DNA from: Odontesthes bonariensis
Taxonomy: Eukaryota; Chordata; Actinopteri; Atheriniformes; Atherinopsidae
NCBI RefSeq assembly: GCF_027942865.1
Contig: NC_134509.1
Span: forward strand, 17,688,267-17,752,266
Length of the DNA stretch: 64,000 nt
Direction: 5' to 3'
Part shown: in pieces, positions 41,201-49,225 of the stretch
Numbering within the stretch: position 1 is the stretch's first letter
Layout of the letters: each line of letters opens with the position of its first letter
Notes under the pieces: model-generated
Told to the model about the DNA's origin: nothing
What the model saw: only the letters and a program-made list of their open reading frames with translations
Databases searched by the model: none
Program-made: the position numbers and the translations under genes

Positions 41201-42812
41201 CAAAGTGACTGAACATGAAAAGGTGTCAAACAAACAGGAATCAGATCAAACTCCTGAGCTCTTTAATAAAACAAGTGGTGACATTCTGTTGTTCTCTTTA
41301 CTTTAAGTTTGGGCATTAAAGTTAATGTGAGGTTCTGAAATGTTGTATTTCATCGGGACCATCCTGGTTAAAGAGAACATTAAATATCTATATTTAGAAT
41401 AAAGTTAGATTCAGTTCATGTTAAAGTTCAGATGAGCTCATTGTGATGTCAGAGTCAGGTTAACACGAGCAGCTCACAGAGATCTCCACTCGGTGGCGCT
41501 CCTCGGCCTCCTCCCTCTGCCGGCTCCTGTTCCTCAGCTCGGCCTCCGACTCCTCCAGGTTCCTCTTGGAGATCTCCCAGAAGGCCTGCAGCTTGTCCCT
41601 CTCCAGCTGGAAGTAGCTCCTCTCCTCCCGCTCTCTGTCCAGCTCCTCTCGGAGGCGAACGATGTGCTCCTCCAGCTGCAGGTTCAGACATCAAACATCC
41701 CACAAACAGCTGAGCCCACCAAACATGAACATCCAGAGACGGATAAATCAGGTCTGACTGTCAGTGTTCTTATTTAACCCCAAAACAGACACTTAAAATC
41801 TGGATTATTCACCATCTGAGTGTTTACAGATCTATAACTCACTGAGAAAAAGGCTCATAAAGACGCCTTGAATCCAGTTTGTCTGCCCACAACATTAATA
41901 ATAAACAGACATTTAACGTGTTTAAATCTGGATTCTTTTAAAGATCCAAATCAATAATAAAGAAATATAACTGCTGACTTTTATTTATTTAACTTAACAA
42001 ACATCTCCAACACATGAAATATTGTCTAGGATTTTATGGACTGAAAACAGACTTTTAACATGTTTAAATCTGGACTTTCTTCCTGTTCCTCAGTGTAATG
42101 TAAAATCACAGTTAAATTCACAGATTTCAGGCAAGTTTAGTGATTTTTTACCAGAATATAACACAGACTAACCTTCTGAGGTTAAATTTATGCACGTGTT
42201 TTATAAATGTTTTAAACTAGATAACCAAATATTTCCTTTAAATTAAACCAACCTTTATTATACTGCATAAAGTATTTTTCTATTCTTTCTGCAGTTTGAA
42301 TCTTTACAATTAACTTAAAAGCAAATGATTATCCTCAGAAAACAATTACAGACTGTAATATATAATAAAAATTACACACTTAAAATGGTATTTTAACTTT
42401 ATTTGTTTTCAAATTTTGTTTATTTTATTTATGATGTGACATATTTTAATCTTAAATAAAAAAACAGCACTGATGCTAACGTTAGCTCCAGTTAGCCGCG
42501 TTAGCATCGATTAGCAGCTCTGACCTGGTCCTTGGACATCTCCTCCGTGGACAGACCGTCCACCACCGCAGGCAGCTTCCCCTTCCCGGCATTCTTGCTT
42601 TTACTCTTACTCTTCGGTGACTGAAGCAAAAAAAACCACACCGACATTCACACTGTTAAAGCCGTCCAGTTAGCTACGTTAGCTTCCCGGGCTAACTGTC
42701 CCCTAACGGACTAGCTCTCTGAGCTAGCTGATGCTAAGCTAACGTGCTAACAGCCGCCTCACAGCATGATAGTTAAACAAGTTAGGGATTAAATAAAAGT
42801 TGTTCTCACCAT
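38233..42812 (-). CDS. gas8: dynein regulatory complex subunit 4 (GAS8)
   Basis: Coiled-coil subunit of the nexin-dynein regulatory complex that links doublets in motile cilia and flagella (family knowledge). Coding exons, in transcript order: 42812-42810, 42620-42525, 41675-41478, 40896-40690, 40613-40559, 40424-40219, 39839-39672, 38991-38905, 38822-38613, 38491-38426, 38352-38233. All boundaries are GT/AG and in phase; total 471 residues, close to human GAS8 (478). Landmarks: [14 protein letters not shown], then [38 protein letters not shown] and [20 protein letters not shown] near the start; [13 protein letters not shown] and [19 protein letters not shown] later. The middle (around exon 40424-40219) has drifted more. 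No stop or frameshift was seen. The start is the only ATG that fits and stands alone in exon 1. Confidence 0.93.
39112..39280 (+). repeat. tRNA-like SINE with an L2-type tail in a gas8 intron
   Basis: The head GGACTGGATTGTGCAGTGG with box B GGTTCAAATCCCC is followed by a body and then TTGGATAAAAGCGTCTGCCA, a tail shared by several fish SINEs and LINEs. It differs from the other SINE family in this window. Confidence 0.7.
39290..39662 (-). mobile_element. L2 LINE relic abutting a gas8 exon
   Basis: The minus strand reads [13 protein letters not shown], then broken RT text, then [20 protein letters not shown], the L2 ORF2 pattern. The relic begins about 10 nt downstream of the exon 39839-39672 donor. 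It is highly degenerate, with a central deletion. Confidence 0.65.
39905..40115 (+). mobile_element. short LINE-derived element (5' segment joined to 3' tail)
   Basis: About 140 bp from TTAATGAGGTTAATATATCC match, in reverse, the stretch 37323-37185 at the 5' side of the LINE between kif16b and gas8. At about 40050 it switches to a TTTCCCTCTGGGATCAACAG tail resembling that LINE's 3' end (35073-35090, reversed). The ORF is absent, which suggests an internally deleted, non-autonomous copy. Confidence 0.6.
41676..42524. other. gas8 intron 2, nothing recognised
   Basis: Very AT-rich intron between the exons at 42620-42525 and 41675-41478. I see no repeat boundary or coding block. Confidence 0.5.
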
Positions 42813-42910
42813 CGTTTCACAGCCAGCTGCTTCACCGTGCAGGAAGAAGATGATAGAAACGATCTGATCCCTCTGTTTTCTAGCTAAGGACGCCAATGTA
42901 AACACAAGGG

Positions 42911-42924
42911 GTTACCATGACAAC
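42911..42924 (-). promoter_or_regulatory. RFX X-box in the gas8 promoter
   Basis: Read with the gene, GTTGTCATGGTAAC fits the RFX X-box pattern (RYYNYY, spacer, RRNRAC) at every constrained position. It lies about 100 bp upstream of the gas8 ATG. RFX factors, with FOXJ1, switch on ciliary genes, so this agrees with the gene's function. Binding itself is not shown. Confidence 0.75.
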
Positions 42925-42928
42925 GCGG

Positions 42929-42938
42929 TCACGTGACG
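42929..42938. promoter_or_regulatory. palindromic CACGTG E-box (GTCACGTGAC)
   Basis: A 10-bp perfect palindrome lies 4 bp from the X-box. The GTCACGTGAC core is the type bound by USF or TFEB-like bHLH-zip factors. Its role here is inferred only from position. Confidence 0.45.
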
Positions 42939-43186
42939 GCCTGAAACTTTTAGTTTTAAAAAGTTCTGCATAATTTATCCTTCTATGATCAAAATAATGA
43001 AACATAATACCGTGATAATGAGTAATTATCATTTCACAGCAGATTATTCTGATTAAAAACTATTTCCCGGTTTCCTCTGATTTCAAAGATTTGAGTAAGT
43101 TTGAGCTTCTTGAAGGAAGCAACATCATACGATGGAGTATTACGATGGAGTATTGCATTCACTTAATAATAAAAAATTCACTACGC

Positions 43187-43348
43187 TATCTCATAATTAC
43201 GAGATAAGATCTCAAAATTACGAGATAAGATCTCAAAATTACGAGATAATTATCTCATAATTACGAGATAAGATCTCAAAATTACGAGATAGTATCTCAT
43301 AATTATGAGATAATTATCTCAAAATTACGAGATAAGATCTCATGAGAT
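43187..43348. repeat. minisatellite of self-complementary about 21-bp units
   Basis: About seven to eight units of the type AAGATCTCAAAATTACGAGAT, with variants. Each unit is an imperfect palindrome (ATCTC...GAGAT), so the array can form hairpins on either strand. Confidence 0.85.
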
Positions 43349-43418
43349 GATATGTCCGCTGATAGACTCAGCAGCTTTAGTTCGACTAGTGTCTGACTGA
43401 TTTGCAAGACAATAATGG

Positions 43419-43784
43419 ATGTCTCTCGTGGAATTTGTTTTTATTTTCCTTCTTGGCATGAGGCATTGGGAAATATTAGCATTTCTCAGGATGGATGGGA
43501 TTAAAATAAGCATGTCAACGCTACAAAGGCGACTGAAATCGTTGGGGTTGTACAGGAGGAAAGCCCAATCTGACCTGGAAGTTGCGCTCTTCGTGCAAGA
43601 GCAACTAAACCAATATGGTGTGTTGCATGGCTACAGATTCATGCATTTGAAATGCATCCAGGCTGGCTTAGTAGTTAGTCAGTACACTGTTCGGGTTCTA
43701 CTGAAGATTAGTTCGGTAAAGTTGGAAAGATATTGGCAGATTCGGACTTCCGGGATCAATAACTCAGAAGAGAGACGTTGTTAA
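43419..43784 (+). pseudogene. transposase/integrase-like N-terminal fragment
   Basis: A + strand frame reads GMRHWEILAFLRMDGIKISM, LQRRLKSLGLYRRK, then LNQYGVLHGYRFMHLKCIQA and GLVVSQYTVRVLL. This resembles the helix-turn-helix N-terminal part of a fish rve-type (DDE) integrase-like family. The DDE core is missing and the frame ends quickly, so it is a remnant. The exact family is not certain. Confidence 0.5.
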
Positions 43785-43838
43785 AACACAAAACAAGAAT
43801 ATTTCCAATCGTAGTAAGACAGACAAGGAGCTACAACC

Positions 43839-44036
43839 TAGGCGGTTTCGAACACAGCCAGTGGCTTGTGCTTGTGCTTGTGCTTGCATCTTGCGTTACC
43901 GACTATAACGCAAGACGCAACGCAAGCCCTTGCGCGGTTGCAAGCCCCCCCTTGCGTGCTTGCGTGTGTCACCTCAATTTTCTAAACTTTACGCAAGACG
44001 CGAGCACAAGCCACTGGCTGTGTTCGAAACCGCCTA
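43839..44036. mobile_element. 194-bp MITE at a TA site
   Basis: The body 43841-44034 has matching inverted ends GGCGGTTTCGAACACAGCCA, perfect for about 32 bp. TA lies on both sides (43839-43840 and 44035-44036). The interior is rich in CGCAAGxCGCAAG and GTGCTTGTGCTTG words. The TA duplication fits a Tc1/mariner-type mover; this is inference. Confidence 0.75.
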
Positions 44037-44382
44037 CTACTTGAAAACGGCACTCATCGATCTGACAGTATGCAGAGCGTTTACACACAGTGCACTTCAC
44101 TCCTGTCCGAGCCCAAATCAGCCAGCCTGAAAAGCTGATTTCCCTTAAGCTATAAACTCTGTAAATATATAACTTTAGCAACATTTGAAACATTTTCAGG
44201 CGAGAAAGTAGTCGTTTAGACCCCCAAGGTGTTGAAAATCTGACAAAATACCGGCTATTTACAAGAAGAAGAAGAAGCATGAATCCAGTCGAAGAGGTCC
44301 TGGCGGTGAATTTCCTTTCATCGTAGTAGGCTTGTCATTGAAAAAACCCGCTACTCCACCTACTGTCCTGGCGGTGCATCGC

Positions 44383-44505
44383 CACGCAGCACACGCAGCA
44401 CACGCAGCACACGCAGCACACGCAGCACACGCAGCACACGCAGCACACGCAGCACACGCAGCACACGCAGCACACGCAGCACACGCAGCACACGCAGCAC
44501 ACGCA
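44383..44505. repeat. 9-bp minisatellite CACGCAGCA
   Basis: About 13-14 head-to-tail copies with almost no variation. Because the unit is a multiple of three, it produces false open frames on both strands. It is not a CRISPR array: there are no spacers. Confidence 0.95.
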
Positions 44506-44564
44506 AGCGCCGACAAAGCAAAATGAAGTATAAACGTCTCGAGCCATTAACATACGCGCAAGAC

Positions 44565-46092
44565 GCAAGGGCCAGGGCCGTAACCAGGATTTTTCAAATA
44601 CCGAGGTCAAATATTGCGATAAATCTTATTTGACAAAAAAAACATCCTAATATGTTGACTTTTTAAAATACAGTTTGGAAATGTGAATAAACAGAGGTAA
44701 ATCACAAGCCCATCAAGGAGGTGAATATGTAGGTGAACAAGTTTATTATAACAATGTGATCACAAAAGTAGAGTATTTGAGTGAGTGAGTGAGTGAGACT
44801 CAGTTCTTCCCCTTTCTTCCTCTACTGACTCTCTCTGTTCTCATTCTCATCCTCTCCTGTGTCATCTGTTTTAAAATATCATCATCAGCATCACCATTAA
44901 TATTATTGTTATTATTAATATTACATTATTATTGTTATTACTATTGTCACCATCATCACCATGCCTGTGCATGACCCACTAAAAGGTCAAATGAATGAGT
45001 TGGGCTATTGGTCTAACCGATGTGCAAAATTTTAGACACCATTTGCAATAAAATCCAAATAGTTCATTTGGAAAAATGCAATCATTTTACCTAAGTAACT
45101 GGTTGAATCCACCCACTAAATTAACATCGTAGAATGTGCCAAACAGACCACAAGATGTTGGCTGTATTTTAGATGTATAGTCTCAATTCAATCCATTCAC
45201 TCAACACAGAGAAGACATAGGTATCATGCTGGGCCTGACAACTAGATAAATGCTGGTAAAACTTGGCTTCATAATGCACCATGAGCAGCACAACTAACCT
45301 CAAGATTGTGTCATATGAGAGAGTACACGGGGTATTTCATTCTGTTATTTTGCCCCGTGTGCATCATCAACTGTTTTAAGTAAAATGAAAAATATAAGTT
45401 TCTGACCCAGTTTCTATTAGTCTGCTTTATTTACATGTAGGAAGCCATATAGCACTGAACAAAACTGTAGCTAGTGAGGCTGAATGACCATTAGCCACAG
45501 TTGGCACAAAACTGTCAAGCCCTGATTAAAAAAAAAAAAAGTTAGCTTAACAGCCCAAGCCGTGTCACGATTCCCAATAATTTCATTACAGGTCGCTACT
45601 TTTTTTTTTGGAAAATCGAATTGAGAGAGAGATTTGTGTGCAGTGTGTTTGTGCCGACTGGAAAACGAAATAATAACCAAGGGGCTTTGTGACTGTTGCT
45701 TGAAATGCTGAGGACAATGATCTAGCATCCTCCTATTCCTAGCCGCGCTTTGAACGCATATGAACATTATGAACTGTCACTCATTCTCACTGGCGATTGG
45801 CGAAATGAACTCACCTCCTTCTCTCTTTCTTTTCCCCTGGCCAGTTGGCTTTCCAAAGCTGAGTTTAGTTTGTTTAGTAGATTTCTTCATCTTGCTTCCA
45901 TAGCTGACTTTCGCGTCGAAGCTGTGTAATATGATAAACATGTTTCCAATGGCGGCGTAAAAAAAAAAAAGAAAAAGAAAAAAAAGTCGGGTGGCGTTTT
46001 TCCGCTCAGTTTTAAAATATAACGTGATGATAAAGGGATTATGTGGTCATGACCTGTGTGTCCTCAATGCTGGTTACGGCACTGGCAAGGGC
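44565..46092. mobile_element. 1.5-kb non-autonomous hAT element
   Basis: The body 44573-46084 starts CAGGGCCGTAACCAG and ends CTGGTTACGGCACTG. It is flanked by a perfect 8-bp duplication GCAAGGGC (44565-44572 and 46085-46092). There is no transposase; the interior includes GTGAGTGAGT and ATT-rich simple repeats (44775-44800, 44870-44970). Confidence 0.85.
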
Positions 46093-46254
46093 AGTTAAAA
46101 GAAGTATAATTCAGCCTTTAACTTTCATCAAAACGAGCCATCCTCGGAGCCACACCAATAACTTTAGTGTTTATGTGCAGCCGGCTGTGAGAGCAGCGAG
46201 CAGGGACCGTCTACAAAGTGCAACCCAAGAGAGACATTACAAAAAATAATCAAT

Positions 46255-46345
46255 AAATATCCAATAACTTCACTAGGATACAGTGTAGTGTCACCAAACT
46301 CACTACACACTTCACTGGTCTCCTACAGATTACACTACAACTCTT
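46255..46345. repeat. local duplication, first copy
   Basis: The block around GATACAGTGTAGTGTCACCA ... CACTACACA ... GTCTCCTACA recurs at 47135-47225. The copies now lie on either side of a hAT insertion, so a tandem duplication predates it. Confidence 0.65.
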
Positions 46346-46385
46346 GGTTTGAAAAAAATAATAATTTTTCATCATTTCTGGGAAT

Positions 46386-47128
46386 TTTTCTTATAGTGAT
46401 GGGATTCTCGCCTCTTTTTCGTGATGCGGCTCTAATGGCTCTTTTTACTGTGGAGAGCCGGCTCTTTCGGCTCCCAAACGGCTCCCCATATATATTTGAT
46501 ACATTATTAAGTCATTAATAGCTTAAACCTAATTTTATAACATTTTGTTTCATTATTGACATTGTTAAGCACTTATGATGAGTAAAAATGCTGCATAACA
46601 ATGCTTTATAAATAAAAGTTTTATTATAACCAATTAAATTATCACAAAATAGCACCACTTCCACAAAAATAACTTAAAATAAATTAAACAGTTATAAATA
46701 CAAACACGGTTGACACAGGACAGCAGAGGAAAGGAATCACCTTATTAATTGAAAGCTGTGTGTGATTGGTCAGATGTGTGGAGCACACGCTTGACATGAG
46801 GGCAATGGAAACCGAGGAAAAAAAAACTCCGTCTAGCACTGGCAGCAGCAGAGCAAAACGCGCAAGGAGAGGGAGAAGGGAGAGACAGTGAGGCACCGAA
46901 GGACAAAAAAAACTATGTGGGGAAAAAACTGTCGGCTCTGTGGCACTTGCAGAGCACAAGTGCAACGACAGGGAGGCGGAGAGACGGCGAGATACTGAAA
47001 GAAAAAAAAACGGCTCCCAAATAGGATCCCACAACGGCTCCCATTGTGGAGCCGGTTCCTGTCGTTCACTTCAAAGAGCCGGCTCTTAGAGCCGGATCGT
47101 TCGCGACCGACACATCACTATTTTCTTA
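46386..47128. mobile_element. hAT MITE of the TAGTGATGGG/AGAGCCGGCTC type, copy 1
   Basis: The body 46394-47120 has ends TAGTGATGGG...CACATCACTA and a perfect 8-bp duplication TTTTCTTA (46386-46393 and 47121-47128). Subterminal GGAGAGCCGGCTCTTTCGG words mark the family. The central part is AT-rich or G/A-rich and has no transposase. Confidence 0.85.
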
Positions 47129-47134
47129 GAAGTA

Positions 47135-47225
47135 TTAATCAATAACTTCATGATGATACAGTGTAGTGTCACCAAACGCACTACACATGTCACTTGTCTC
47201 CTACAAATGCAAACTGCTCGATGTG
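47135..47225. repeat. local duplication, second copy
   Basis: Matches 46255-46345 with several changes. It lies just right of the first hAT MITE and just left of the second. Confidence 0.65.
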
Positions 47226-47246
47226 GCTTTAATGAACACAGAGGCT

Positions 47247-47914
47247 GTTCACACTAGTGATGGGAAGTTCAGCTCTTTTCCGAGAGCCGGCTCTTTTGAC
47301 TCGGCTCCCAAAGAAGCGCCGGCTCTTTCGACTCCCGAACGGCTCTTTATTTAGGATCTTTTGTAGCCTATATTTTACCTTAACTTTGCAAAAAAAAAAA
47401 TCATGGTTTATGTGTTGAAAACCCTTTTGCTTTCAGTGTTTTTATGAGAGACCTTATAATTGCCTAATTCTTTGCATTTATTCTGTGACAAAAACCACTT
47501 TTACATTTGTTTATTTCAATTAAACTTTTTTATTGCACAAATTAACATTAAACTTCAAACACATCCACAGAACAGAACCAAACTCAAGCTAACATTAATA
47601 ATGTCCTCAATTAAACTTTTTTATTGGACAAATGAACCAAAAAATTTCAAACAAATCCACAGAACAGAACCAAAACCAGAACCAAACTCCTTAATTCTCA
47701 CGTGAATACCGCATGCTGGTCACCATGCTGGCCAATCATAACAAAGCTCTGTCAACCAGAGCTGGGACTGAGCACTGAAAGTGAAACCTAAGCAGCGAAT
47801 GGAAAAAAACTTGGAGTCGGCTCTCACTTGATGCAAGCCGGCTCTTCTGATTCACTACAAAGAGCCGGCTCTCAGAGCCGATGCTTGTGCGCATGACCCA
47901 TCACTAGTTCACAC
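47247..47914. mobile_element. hAT MITE of the TAGTGATGGG/AGAGCCGGCTC type, copy 2
   Basis: The body 47255-47906 has ends TAGTGATGGG...CCCATCACTA and a perfect 8-bp duplication GTTCACAC (47247-47254 and 47907-47914). It shares the GAGCCGGCTCTTTxGACTC words with copy 1 but has a different centre. The interior also has a tandem TTTTTTATTG-type duplication near 47520 and 47605. Confidence 0.85.
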
Positions 47915-48692
47915 CTGCTGCTGACATGAGTCCCGGCTGATCTGATCACAGGTGGAAAGCACTAAATACAGGTGTGAACGCATTCAGATCCGATGGCTCA
48001 GACCACATTCAGACACTTGTGACACTTGTGTCCACATTCTTAGAACAGTGTGAACATAAATCCATCCTGGGCCACATTGAAGGACCTACTGACCTGACAA
48101 GACTCCACACAAGCAGTTCAGGTTCCACCAGGATGTTTTCTGGGAAAAATACATTGTGTAAAAGCAGCGTCCTGAATTCATGTGTGAATGATGATATAGT
48201 TGAGTTAGTGAACGTTTCAGTAATTTTATAGAAACATCAGTCGACCTGCTGATGTCCTGTTTGTTCAACATTAAATATTCATTCTTACTGTTGCCTTAAA
48301 ACTCAGATTTTTATAATAAAAGTAAAAACTGTCAAATATTCTAAAACAAAAATCTAACATTGTGGTGAATAATGAGGCAAAACTAACTGCAGCTGACATC
48401 AACTGAATGGTCTCAGTTGAAGTGAGCTGCAGAGAAACACAACATGCTGATACTCAGTGTGAAGCTTTGACTGGAAACACACAGAAAAACAACATCCTGG
48501 AAGAATGGCAGCTTCCATCTTTAAAGGAATGGAAGAGGAAGAAGTTTCCAAGGAATTAGTTAGAAGAGTTTCAAACAGAAACTGACTGAATCCATGAATC
48601 TGAAAAGGTGTTTCTGAGTGAAACAGACTGACATGAACAGACTGAACTATCTGTTCAACAGGGATTCTCTGACAGGAGGACACTCTGTATAC
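47915..48692. other. sequence downstream of the NLR gene, including its likely 3' UTR
   Basis: No repeat boundary or second gene is recognised. I did not find a clear minus-strand poly(A) signal close to the stop codon. Confidence 0.4.
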
Positions 48693-49225
48693 TCAGCACA
48701 GAGACACTGAGGAACCAGGTGAACCGAACCAGAATCCAGGATGCAGAGGTTCTTCAGTGAATGTGGTGCTGAAGGTGTGGAGGTGGATCAGAGTGTCAGA
48801 GGAGACTCTGTAGAAGGACAGAGTGCCAGCAGGACGGTCCACATACACTGCTGCTCTGTTAGAGACAGAGGAGGAGGAGGAGGAGGAGGAGATGATTGTT
48901 CCTCTCTTATTGTGACAGACAGAGTAACCTTCATCAGAGCAGCTCAGACTCCAGGACTGATTGTTCCATCCAAGCAAACAGTCAGTGCCTCGTCTACTGA
49001 TTCCTCTGTAACTCACTGATATATAAACTCCTCCTCTCCACTCGACCTCCCAGTAACAGCGACCAGTCAGAACGTTTCTACACAGCAGCTGACACAGGCC
49101 ATCAAATCTGTCTGGATGATCAGGATAGGACTGAACCTCCTCCACACATGTCACTTTTGTGTTGTAGTAAGACAGTTTCAGGTTTCTGTTCACTGTGTTT
49201 GTGTCGATTATGAGTTGGCAGGAAT
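48693..49225 (-). other. B30.2 (PRY-SPRY) terminal exon of the NLR gene
   Basis: The exon starts at the AG before 49225. It reads [20 protein letters not shown] (PRY), then [20 protein letters not shown] (LDP-like/WEVEW SPRY core), [20 protein letters not shown] and [18 protein letters not shown], ending in [10 protein letters not shown]. The core motifs are intact. A serine run encoded by a TCC repeat (48866-48890) sits in the loop before the [10 protein letters not shown] strand. Confidence 0.9.

Noticed and set aside
41022..41306. 94-codon + strand ORF inside the gas8 intron
   Set aside because: No family resemblance; it is antisense to gas8 and lies wholly in an intron without splice partners.
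44383..44505. CRISPR-like array
   Set aside because: Units are 9 bp head to tail with no spacers, in vertebrate DNA.
44259..44526. Ala-His and Cys-Val repeat ORFs on both strands
   Set aside because: They are translations of the 9-bp CACGCAGCA minisatellite; no start context, splice site or family resemblance.
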